Part shown: one piece after another, positions 9,059 through 16,377 of the stretch
Layout: the number at the start of each line of letters is the position of its first letter
Numbering within the stretch: the first letter of the stretch is position 1
NCBI RefSeq assembly: GCF_013408415.1
Contig: NZ_JACCAA010000001.1
Span: 1,488,001 to 1,552,000, forward strand
Origin: Nocardioides daedukensis
GTDB taxonomy: Bacteria; Actinomycetota; Actinomycetes; Propionibacteriales; Nocardioidaceae
Length of the DNA: 64,000 bases
Direction of reading: 5' to 3'
The notes under the pieces: model-generated
The model's database searches: none
Told to the model about the DNA's origin: nothing
What the model saw: only the letters and a program-made list of their open reading frames with translations
Program-made: the position numbers and the translations under genes

Positions 9059-9722
9059 GCCTGCTCACCCGTTTCCTGACCAGCCTTCGAGTGGTGCACA
9101 CGATGCCCACCACCACCGCGCCGAGTGCCCATCCGGACAACACGTCGCCGACCCAGTGCACGTTGATCTGCACTCGGCTCCACCCGATCAAGAGCCACCA
9201 GAGGGTGCTCGTGATCCATGCCAACCCGACATTTCGGGGGTGACCGGACTCGGTCAGAAGGATCGCCAGCAAGCAGGCGATCACCAGGGCTGCCGCCGAA
9301 TGACCGGACGGGAAGGCGCCACCCCACCCAAGATCAGCGTGTGGATCGACCGGGCCGGTGCGTCCGATCAGTGTCTTGGTTCCGAAGCCCAGCACCGCCA
9401 GCAGCACCAGCCCTCCACTGATCACGGCCACTGGCTCGATTGATCGGCGGACCAGGGTCAGGGCCACAGCGACACCCAGCGCCAGCGCTCCGGAGACCTC
9501 CCAGGCACCAGCCCGGGACAGCCATTGGGCAACGGTGGTGGCCGGCGATGCCGTGACCGGACTGACGAGATCGGCGGTCCAGCGGTCGACTCGGGTGATC
9601 GGTCCGTCGAGGACCAGGTCGACCCAGAGCAGACCGAAGACAACCAGGCCAATCACAGTCGGGCCGGTTGTGGTCGGGCCGATCGCAGTCGGGCGGACCC
9701 CATTCAGACGGGCCGGGACCAT
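9039..9722 (-). CDS. PAP2-family membrane phosphatase
   Basis: A 227-residue type-2 phosphatidic acid phosphatase-like membrane enzyme with about six helices, plausibly dephosphorylating undecaprenyl diphosphate to recycle the carrier used by this operon. Motif 2 (PSGH in GAFPSGHSAAAL) and motif 3 (SRVQINVHWVGD, SR-x5-H-x3-D) are intact. Motif 1 reads KTLIGRTGP, where the usual Arg of K-x6-RP is Gly, so activity is not certain. I chose ATG 9722, which leaves a 28-nt gap to galE; an in-frame extension to 9806 would overlap galE by 56 nt. The N-terminus contains 15-bp quasi-repeats encoding IGPTTTGPTVIG. It overlaps the next gene by 20 nt. Confidence 0.82.
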   Translation of the reverse strand: MVPARLNGVRPTAIGPTTTGPTVIGLVVFGLLWVDLVLDGPITRVDRWTADLVSPVTASPATTVAQWLSRAGAWEVSGALALGVAVALTLVRRSIEPVAVISGGLVLLAVLGFGTKTLIGRTGPVDPHADLGWGGAFPSGHSAAALVIACLLAILLTESGHPRNVGLAWITSTLWWLLIGWSRVQINVHWVGDVLSGWALGAVVVGIVCTTRRLVRKRVSRRGNTDR

Positions 9723-9750
9723 CAGACGCCGTACGAGGGCGGGGACACGG

Positions 9751-10755
9751 TCAGGGATAGCCGAGCACCTCGTGGCGTCGCTCGCCCCAGGCGAGCGCTG
9801 CGGCAATGGCGTCGGCGACCGTCAGCTCGGCACGCCAGCCCAGCACCTCAGTAGCCCGGTCCACGTTGGCGTAGGCACCCACAGCGTCCCCCGGCCGGGG
9901 ACCCGACTCACGCACGGGAACCCGACTGCCGAAGACCTCCTCGAAGGCGGCCACCAACTCACGCACGGTGATCCCCGAGCCGGTGCCGAGATTGATCACG
10001 GTGCTCGGCCTCCCGGTCCCCACGACCTCGTCGAACCGTTCCACCGCAGCGACATGGGCGCGGGCCAGGTCCCACACATGGATGTAGTCGCGAATGCCCG
10101 TGCCGTCGCGCGTGGGGTGGTCGACGCCGGTGATGGTGAACGCGTCGATCTCGCCGCGGGCCGCAAGCACCAGCTGGCCCAGCACGTGGGAGGGCTCGCG
10201 CACGTAGATGCCGCTCTGCAGGTCCGGGTCGGAGCCGATCGGATTGAAGTAGCGCAGATTGATCGCGCGCAGATCCGTGGCTGCGGCCATGTCCTCGAGG
10301 ACCTGCTCCATCATCCGCTTGGTGCGTGCATAGGGCGAGGCCGGCGCGAGCGGACTCTCCTCGTCGACCTCGAACTCCTCCGTGCGGTCATAGAGCGAGG
10401 CCGAGGAGGAGAAGACGATCCGGTGGATGCCGAGTGTCTCCAGTTCGTCGAAGAGCTCCAACGACTTGGCCGCGTTGTCCCGGTAGTAGGCATACGGCTG
10501 CGCCATCGACTCAGGCACCACGATCCGCGCTGCCATGTGGATCACCGCATCGATGTCAGGGTGCTCCGCAACGATGCGCCGGACCAGGGCGCGGTCGGCG
10601 ATGTCGCCCTCATAGAAGATCCGGTCACGCACGAAGGCGCGCGGACCGCTGATCAGGGAGTCGAGGATGACCGGAGTGTGGCCCGCTTCGAGCAGCGCCT
10701 TCGCTGTCGTCGAACCGATGTAGCCGGCGCCACCGGTGACCAGAACCTTGTGCAT
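9751..10755 (-). CDS. galE: UDP-glucose/UDP-HexNAc 4-epimerase (GalE-like, extended SDR)
   Basis: A 334-residue NAD-dependent sugar-nucleotide epimerase. The NAD loop is GGAGYIG at residues 8-14, the active-site YxxxK is YARTK at 142-146, and SSSAS at 116-120 supplies the catalytic Ser/Thr. It would interconvert UDP-Glc and UDP-Gal, or the HexNAc forms, for the polysaccharide repeat. The start at ATG 10755 (MHKVLVTGGAGYIG) places the nucleotide loop at the expected position, with GGTGGGAC just upstream; the open frame continues 15 codons further without family similarity. It sits between the methyltransferase and PAP2 genes in the same direction. Specificity between Glc and GlcNAc is not readable by eye. 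Confidence 0.85.
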   Translation of the reverse strand: MHKVLVTGGAGYIGSTTAKALLEAGHTPVILDSLISGPRAFVRDRIFYEGDIADRALVRRIVAEHPDIDAVIHMAARIVVPESMAQPYAYYRDNAAKSLELFDELETLGIHRIVFSSSASLYDRTEEFEVDEESPLAPASPYARTKRMMEQVLEDMAAATDLRAINLRYFNPIGSDPDLQSGIYVREPSHVLGQLVLAARGEIDAFTITGVDHPTRDGTGIRDYIHVWDLARAHVAAVERFDEVVGTGRPSTVINLGTGSGITVRELVAAFEEVFGSRVPVRESGPRPGDAVGAYANVDRATEVLGWRAELTVADAIAAALAWGERRHEVLGYP

Positions 10756-10781
10756 GTCCCACCAGTGCGCGGTAGGACGGT

Positions 10782-10808
10782 TTTGATCCATCCGGATCAA
10801 AGTTTTTT
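10782..10808 (+). terminator. Intrinsic terminator-like hairpin on the plus strand
   Basis: A perfect 8-bp stem TTTGATCC/GGATCAAA with an ATCC loop (10782-10801) is followed by G and then six T (10803-10808) on the plus strand. It is a textbook rho-independent terminator for rightward transcription, yet every gene around it runs leftward. Read on the minus strand the hairpin is preceded by A residues and has no U tract after it. It may block antisense transcription into the methyltransferase gene. Confidence 0.65.
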
Positions 10809-10839
10809 CGTTGTCGCCGCCGTGGAACCCCTCAGCTCA

Positions 10840-12000
10840 TCACCGCTGGTCGACGGTGAGACCGCCGCCGACCGTCTCTGCCACTTTCTCGAGGCGAGCA
10901 ACGGTGATCGCAGAGACCGTCTCCAGCCCGGCAAGGGCGGCGTTCGATCCCGGTCGGGTCGGCTCCGCGGAATTGATCGAGATACAGGTACGTCGTCCTG
11001 CATCCGCAACGTTGGCGAGCGCAGTGGCGTGACCGGTGGTGCCGCTTCCGGCGAAGAAGTCCAGCACCGTCACGTCGTCGGGGAAACAGTCCAGGATCCG
11101 CCGGATCAGACCGGTCGGCTTCGGTGACTCGAACACGTGCCCGACGATCGCCTTGAGTTCGGCGACGGCAGTGTCGGTCGAGCCGACCTCGTCTGCCAAC
11201 CAGATCGTCTTCAACTTCTTGCGCCTGCCGTCGTGCAGCCAGTCATGTTGGAAGATGTCGGCTCGCTCCCCCAGCCGCCCCTTGATCACCCGACAGCACA
11301 GGTCGTCGGGGCGTTCCTCCACCAACCGCGCCGACCAGCGCCACACCGCCGGAGCTCCGTCACCGAAGACCGGCAGGATCTCGATCGCGTCCTCGAACGG
11401 TGCCGTCGCGACCGAACCAGTGGTGGGCGAGCCCCACAGCGGATAGTGCAAAGTGCGCGAGGTGACCGGGTTGAACTTCTTGTTCGTGTTGCGCAAAGGG
11501 AGGTGACGGAACCGGCGACCGTCCGACGCAACCCGCGGGAAGTCCGTCTCCACCACCGTGTGGGGTGAACTCGCATCGAGCACGCAGTGGGAGAGGTCGC
11601 GGGCATAGACGAGAAGATATTCGTGCGAGGTCGCGAAGAACGGGCCCAACTGTCGGCCCTTGGGGTTGAGGTTCACCACCACCTGGGCAATGAAGTTCCG
11701 CTCGTCGAAGACCTCGTCCATCAGCAGTCGGAGATGGGCCACCTCGTTGTCGTCGATCGAGACGAAGATCGCTCCGCTCTCGGCCATCACCTCCCGAGCC
11801 AACTCCAACCGCGGCCGGATGAACTCTGTCCAGGCCCGATGCCGGTCCCGACCGATGCCCTGCTTGTCGCGATAGGCGAACTCGTTGCCGGTGTTGTACG
11901 GCGGATCGATGTAGACCACGTCGACACTGCCCGGGGCCAGGGTCGGCAGCACCTCGAGGTTGTCTCCCTCGATGAAGATGTTCCAGACCGACTCAGCCAC
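10840..12000 (-). CDS. Orphan site-specific DNA methyltransferase, beta class
   Basis: A 386-residue S-adenosylmethionine-dependent amino-methyltransferase. DPPYNTGN (motif IV, residues 32-39) comes before DFFAGSGTTGHA (motif I, residues 314-325), the order that defines beta-class N6-adenine or N4-cytosine enzymes such as Type III Mod and many Type II enzymes. The region between (about residues 120-290) is the likely target-recognition part. It is shorter than a typical Type III Mod subunit (over 550 residues), and no restriction endonuclease, Res helicase or Vsr gene is next to it. So it looks like a solitary methyltransferase, or the remnant of a system. The start is GTG at 12000. It sits within the polysaccharide gene string, which is an odd location. 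Confidence 0.88.
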   Translation of the reverse strand: MAESVWNIFIEGDNLEVLPTLAPGSVDVVYIDPPYNTGNEFAYRDKQGIGRDRHRAWTEFIRPRLELAREVMAESGAIFVSIDDNEVAHLRLLMDEVFDERNFIAQVVVNLNPKGRQLGPFFATSHEYLLVYARDLSHCVLDASSPHTVVETDFPRVASDGRRFRHLPLRNTNKKFNPVTSRTLHYPLWGSPTTGSVATAPFEDAIEILPVFGDGAPAVWRWSARLVEERPDDLCCRVIKGRLGERADIFQHDWLHDGRRKKLKTIWLADEVGSTDTAVAELKAIVGHVFESPKPTGLIRRILDCFPDDVTVLDFFAGSGTTGHATALANVADAGRRTCISINSAEPTRPGSNAALAGLETVSAITVARLEKVAETVGGGLTVDQR

Positions 12001-12051
12001 GAGTGCGTCGCCCCAGATCGCAGAAGCTCATCGTCACCGCGCCTGCCCGGA

Positions 12052-12474
12052 TCATGCCTTGGGCCTACCCAGCCTCTTCCTGGCTGACCCAATCAGACGG
12101 GACGAAGTGTTGGCAGGCGCCGGCTCGGGACGGACCCGGCGGGACAGGTCGGCATGGGCGAGCAGGACGACGTACGGCTGCTCTGCTGGCGGGTAGGTGG
12201 CGACCGGCTCCTCACCGGAGAAGACGACATAGGCCGTGGTCCCCTCGGGAGCGACCTTGAGCACCGAGCCGTCGACGACCGTCTCCGCGTGCCTCATCGC
12301 CTTGCGCCGTGCGGTCAGGCTGCGGGCCCCTCGGGTGGCTGCCTCGGCGGCCTGCTTGCCGCCCTTGTCCCAGGCGATCTTCGCCTGCGGGCCGTATTTC
12401 ACCGCGAGCTTCGCACCGGTGCCGATCACGACCGCTGCCGTGCCGAGCTTCGTCTTGCCTGTCGACTTGGCCAT
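12052..12474 (-). CDS. Conserved-looking hypothetical protein, basic
   Basis: A 140-residue protein I do not recognise. The N-terminus MAKSTGKTKLGTAAVVIGTG has a short Ala/Gly/Val-rich stretch that is too weak for a firm membrane helix. A basic Ala-rich segment follows (GGKQAAEAATRGARSLTARR), then a likely beta-rich domain (VDGSVLKVAPEGTTAYVVFSG), and a basic tail. The ATG at 12474 lies 1 nt after the stop of the upstream TPR-glycosyltransferase, so it is surely co-transcribed and probably coupled. Longer in-frame upstream sequence overlaps that gene and is rejected. A function linked to the surface polymer is inferred only from position. Confidence 0.65.
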   Translation of the reverse strand: MAKSTGKTKLGTAAVVIGTGAKLAVKYGPQAKIAWDKGGKQAAEAATRGARSLTARRKAMRHAETVVDGSVLKVAPEGTTAYVVFSGEEPVATYPPAEQPYVVLLAHADLSRRVRPEPAPANTSSRLIGSARKRLGRPKA

Positions 12475-12475
12475 C

Positions 12476-14659
12476 TCAGCCCAGCAGTTCCCGGTAGGTG
12501 GCGTCGACGATCTCGACGACGTTGTTCCAGTCTCGCTCGGCGAGCACCCACTCGCGGGCCCGCGCACCCATCTCGGTGCGCAGCTGCGGGGACTCGATGT
12601 AGCGCTCGATCGTCGCGGCCAGTGACTCGGCGTTGCCCTTCTCGAAGACCAGGCCGGTCACCTCGTCCTGGACGATCTCGGTCAGGGCGGCCACCGAGGA
12701 GGTGATCACCGCCTTGCCCATCGCCATCGACTCGAACGGCTTGATCGGCGAGATCGCCTCGCACACCGGAAGCGGCAGGCGCGGGAACGGGGTGATGTCG
12801 AAGAGCGAGAGATAGGAGGCGACCTCCTCGTGCGGCACCCGACCGGTGAAGGTCACCACGTCGGCGAGCTCGAGCCGGTCGACCATGGCGTGCAGCTTCG
12901 CCTGGAAGTGGCCGTCGCCCACGACGACGAGGTGGAAGTCGGCCTCACCGGCTGTGGAGCGGCGCGCCTTGAGCAGGGCCACGGACTCCAGCAGCAGGTC
13001 GAGCCCCTCGTAGTCGACCAGTCCGCCGGCATAGCCGATCACGGTCTTGCCGGTCAGGCCGAGGGAGGCGGCGAACTCCTCGTCCCGCTCACGGGGGGTG
13101 AACTTCGAGGTGTGTACGCCGTTGGGCAGCACGACCAGCTTCTCTGCCGGGATCCCGCGCTCGATCATCAGCTGTTTGAGCGCGTGGGTGATCACGAAGA
13201 CCCGGTCCGCCGCGTGGCAAATCGTGTTCTCCAGCTCGGAGGTGAACCGATAACGGTCCGAGGTCTCGAAGCGTGGGTCACGCGAGACCTTCATCAGCTC
13301 CTCGAGGCCACGCATCTCGTAGACGAACGGGATGCCGAGGCGAGCCGCTGCCTTCTGCGTGGCGAGCCCGTTGACGTGGAACGACGAGGCGTGCAGCAGC
13401 GAGGCCCGGTGCTCGCGCGCCCGCTTCTCCACCTCGGCGGCATATTTGTCGATGTAGTCGCGGAGCGGATATTGCGGATAGACGCGGGCGTTGGTGAGGA
13501 CGCGGTGATAGCGGATGCCGTCGACCTCGTCGAACTCGGCAACCTCCCTGGTGTCCTTCTTGGGCCAGCGGTCATATGGGAACCCGCGGCGGGTGATGCC
13601 CTCCATGTCCCAGCCCAGTCGGGCCAGACCGGCCATCACGCCGTGCGTGCGGGTGGCGTAGCCACCGGTCATGATCGGCAACGACTGCGCCAGCACGGAC
13701 AGGACCGCGCGCGGCTCGGTCTCGTGCCGCAGCGGCACCCGCTCGGTCAGCTCCCAGCCCTCGCGGATCACGGCGAGCTGGTCGGAGGCGTTGAGGTAGG
13801 TCTCGCGAGCGAAGTTGTCATCCGGTCGCAGGGCCAGCGAGTGGTTGACCAAGGTCTCGGCCGCACTCGTGTAGCCGGCGGTCAACGCGCGCGACGCGGC
13901 GCGGCGCAGCTCCAGGGCGACCTCGCGGCGGTGGGGGTCGCTCTCGACCTCGACGGGGTTGGCGTCGACCCACGCCGCGAGACGGTCCCACTCGCGGATC
14001 CGGTCCAGGCCGCGGGTCAGGGCGGCGTGCGGGCGCTGCAGCTCGCCGGCCCACTTCTCCACGACGGCTCGCAGTGCGGCGTCGTCCTCGTTGCCGGTGT
14101 CGACGATGTCGATCTCCGCTTCGGTGGCGTCGAGCTCGTGCTCGAAGCCGGAGTAGTCCCACTCCAGGGTGTTGCGTCGGAACGCCTGGACCATCTCGCG
14201 GTCGCTGAGCCGGAGCGCGGCAACGATCTCCTCGGCCTGCGCCCGGTGGCGGGGACGGCGCGCGATGAGAGCCTGCAGGCTCACCCGGGCCTCGTCGGGA
14301 GCCGACACTGAGGCGATCCGGTGGTGGACCAGGAACGTCTCGGGCTCCGGGTCGAGCTCGATGGCCTGGCGGGCCTCCTCGAGCGCGACGGGCTGCTTGC
14401 CACCCTTGGCGTGGATCTCGGCGAGGAGCGCGAGCGCCCGGCCGCGGACCGCGGGAATCGCGTCGGCGGCGAGCAACGGCCCCAGCAGTGCCTCGGCCCC
14501 GGCAGGGTCACCGCCGTTGAAGGCAGCGCGAGCCTCGGCGATCCGGGCTCGGCCGGTGATCTCCTGGGCGCCTGCCGGACCGCGGTCGACGGGGAGCTTG
14601 CCCAGCACGGCACTGCCCTTGCGGCGGATCAGGCGCTTGGCACGGTTCTTGATGGACAT
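12476..14659 (-). CDS. GT4-family glycosyltransferase with N-terminal TPR-like region
   Basis: A 727-residue protein. Residues about 30-330 are helical and repeat-like (for example ARIAEARAAFNGGDPAGAEA), resembling TPR or solenoid repeats. Residues about 350-727 are a complete GT4 glycosyltransferase, with LPIMTGGYATRTHGVMAGL at the acceptor loop, VVLPNGVHTSKF, GYAGGLVDYEGLDLLLE, and PIKPFESMAMGKAVITS at the donor site. ATG 14659 is preceded by GGAGG and lies 2 nt after the upstream stop; the much longer open frame beyond it is a shadow of the neighbouring GT2 gene. The catalytic half is clearly paralogous to the plus-strand GT4 at 20469-22076. A role in building an exported cell-wall glycopolymer is inferred from context. 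Confidence 0.88.
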   Translation of the reverse strand: MSIKNRAKRLIRRKGSAVLGKLPVDRGPAGAQEITGRARIAEARAAFNGGDPAGAEALLGPLLAADAIPAVRGRALALLAEIHAKGGKQPVALEEARQAIELDPEPETFLVHHRIASVSAPDEARVSLQALIARRPRHRAQAEEIVAALRLSDREMVQAFRRNTLEWDYSGFEHELDATEAEIDIVDTGNEDDAALRAVVEKWAGELQRPHAALTRGLDRIREWDRLAAWVDANPVEVESDPHRREVALELRRAASRALTAGYTSAAETLVNHSLALRPDDNFARETYLNASDQLAVIREGWELTERVPLRHETEPRAVLSVLAQSLPIMTGGYATRTHGVMAGLARLGWDMEGITRRGFPYDRWPKKDTREVAEFDEVDGIRYHRVLTNARVYPQYPLRDYIDKYAAEVEKRAREHRASLLHASSFHVNGLATQKAAARLGIPFVYEMRGLEELMKVSRDPRFETSDRYRFTSELENTICHAADRVFVITHALKQLMIERGIPAEKLVVLPNGVHTSKFTPRERDEEFAASLGLTGKTVIGYAGGLVDYEGLDLLLESVALLKARRSTAGEADFHLVVVGDGHFQAKLHAMVDRLELADVVTFTGRVPHEEVASYLSLFDITPFPRLPLPVCEAISPIKPFESMAMGKAVITSSVAALTEIVQDEVTGLVFEKGNAESLAATIERYIESPQLRTEMGARAREWVLAERDWNNVVEIVDATYRELLG

Positions 14660-14661
14660 CC

Positions 14662-16377
14662 TCAGACCTCCACGTGTTGGCGGGGGTCCCCATAGAACGC
14701 GAGACGGCCCGAAGCGGTCATGAAGGACGCGTCGTCGACGGTCCAGGTGTGGGCGTGCCGATCGACACCGCGCACGGATACATAGTTGAACCGGTCGGCA
14801 GACCAGATCTTCACCCCGGCCAGCATCGAGCGGTCGAGGATGTCGCTGTCGACGGCACGCGGGATGTCGGAGAAGCGGATCTCGCGCACGAGGTCCCCGA
14901 CGAAGAGCATCGAGCCGCCTTGGATGCGGCGTACATAGGTGTTCTCCGCCTCCGGATAGCGCAGCACGACGGCCCCGTTGGACTGCAGCCACACGTAGTG
15001 CGCCCACTTGCCGACGATGCCGGCACCGCTGCTCTCGACCGAGTCGAGCAGGTCGGTGAGGAAGTGCGAGCCGTAGTAGTTGTCGTCGTCCATCTTGGCC
15101 ACGAACGCGCCCTCGGCGACGTCGACGCCAAGGTTCATGCAGGTGCCCAGGGTGGCGGTGCGAGGGGCGTGCACCACCTTGAGGCGCGGGACCCCGGCCT
15201 CCTTCGCGCGGACCTCGAGGTCGGCGGCGTCCACGTCGATGCCGTGCAGCACCAGGACCAGCTCGAAGTCGCGGTGGGCCTGGCGACCGAGGTTGCTCAG
15301 CACGTTGTCGAGCTCGTGCGTGCGGTTGGTCGGCACGATCGCGCTCACCGAGCGGTCCGCGACACTGGCGGGACGGACGCCGGAGCGATCCAGCAGTTGG
15401 TCCACCCGTGAGCCCAGGGTGTGTCCGGCGTGGATGGCGCGGTGCAGCATGAGGGCCTCGCGGTCGCGGAGCTCGACCTGCTGGATCCGGGCGATGATCT
15501 CGCTGCGCAGGCCGCGAGCGTCGGCGGCGCTGTGCACCAGCGGCTCGATGTCGGCCGGGACCGGCAACCGGCCCAGCGTGATCGCGGCAGTGCGCAGCGC
15601 GCCCGCCTCGAGGATCGCGGTGGTGTCGTGCAGGTTGCGACGAGGGCCGTCGACGAGAACGGCCGCCTGGGCGATCGGGACCGGATCCCCGGTGCGCCTG
15701 CGCATCGGCAGGCTCAGCGGCACCTCCGGGTCCTCCTGGATGACGCTGATGTCCTCCAGGGGACGGATCGCCCTGGACAGGTGGGTGGCCACCATCCCGG
15801 CGACCTCGGGGGCGACCGGGCCGTCGACACGGATAGTGGCACCGTTGCGGATCGGGCCCATGTGCCCGTGGCGGCGTACGGACGTCCCCCGCGGCAGCAC
15901 CAGCACGTCGGGAGCAACCGCTCGCCACGCCTCGACCTGGTGCTCGTCGGCCACGTGCACGAAGGGGGTGGCCGCGGCCAGCGCCTCGGCGCGCACGGGC
16001 GGACCACCTGCGGTCGCCCACACCACGACGGGCACGCCCGCGTTGGTCGCCTGGCGCAGCAGGATCGCGGCGTCTGACTCCTCACGGCCGACCAGCTCGC
16101 CGTCGACATATTCGAGGAGCATCACGTCGATGCCGGTGAACGCCTGGGCAGCGGTGACGCCGATCGGGTTGGCCGGGACCGTCTGGGTCCACTCGCGGGC
16201 CAGGCCCTGGGTCAGCAGCGGCCCGGCGAGCACCAAGGCGTGTACGTCGGGACGTGCGGCACCGCGCTCGGGCGGCGTGGCCCATTCCTCGACCACTGGT
16301 GCCGGAGCCGGGGTCAAGCCGTCGCGAAGGCGACGCAGCTGCCGGCGTCCTGTGGTCTTCAGGTCCTGGAGTGTCAT
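14662..16377 (-). CDS. GT2-family glycosyltransferase with N-terminal GT-B-like region
   Basis: A 571-residue protein. The first 320 residues or so read like a poorly conserved transferase-like domain (VHALVLAGPLLTQGLAREW, then a HVADEHQVEAWR segment). Residues about 340-571 are an inverting GT2 (GT-A fold) domain, with VSAIVPTNRTHELDNVLSNL, the metal-binding VAKMDDDNYYGSHFLTDLL, GKWAHYVWLQS and SADRFNYVSVRGVDRHAHTW. This C-terminal domain is strikingly similar to that of the gene at 18557-20308. The start at ATG 16377 overlaps the acyltransferase stop by ATGA. It probably extends the same polymer as its paralogue. Confidence 0.85.
   Translation of the reverse strand: MTLQDLKTTGRRQLRRLRDGLTPAPAPVVEEWATPPERGAARPDVHALVLAGPLLTQGLAREWTQTVPANPIGVTAAQAFTGIDVMLLEYVDGELVGREESDAAILLRQATNAGVPVVVWATAGGPPVRAEALAAATPFVHVADEHQVEAWRAVAPDVLVLPRGTSVRRHGHMGPIRNGATIRVDGPVAPEVAGMVATHLSRAIRPLEDISVIQEDPEVPLSLPMRRRTGDPVPIAQAAVLVDGPRRNLHDTTAILEAGALRTAAITLGRLPVPADIEPLVHSAADARGLRSEIIARIQQVELRDREALMLHRAIHAGHTLGSRVDQLLDRSGVRPASVADRSVSAIVPTNRTHELDNVLSNLGRQAHRDFELVLVLHGIDVDAADLEVRAKEAGVPRLKVVHAPRTATLGTCMNLGVDVAEGAFVAKMDDDNYYGSHFLTDLLDSVESSGAGIVGKWAHYVWLQSNGAVVLRYPEAENTYVRRIQGGSMLFVGDLVREIRFSDIPRAVDSDILDRSMLAGVKIWSADRFNYVSVRGVDRHAHTWTVDDASFMTASGRLAFYGDPRQHVEV

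Noticed and set aside
9358..11127. 589-codon plus-strand frame antisense to PAP2, galE and the methyltransferase
   Set aside because: It lies opposite well-supported genes, has high-GC shadow composition and no domain; the terminator at 10782-10808 would also cut its transcript.
10840..12000. Type III restriction-modification Mod subunit
   Set aside because: The protein is much shorter than Mod, and no Res helicase-nuclease gene is adjacent.
12476..16021. A single 1181-residue glycosyltransferase starting at 16021
   Set aside because: The N-terminal 450 codons are the shadow of the GT2 gene in another frame; a ribosome site and ATG at 14659 give a normal start.
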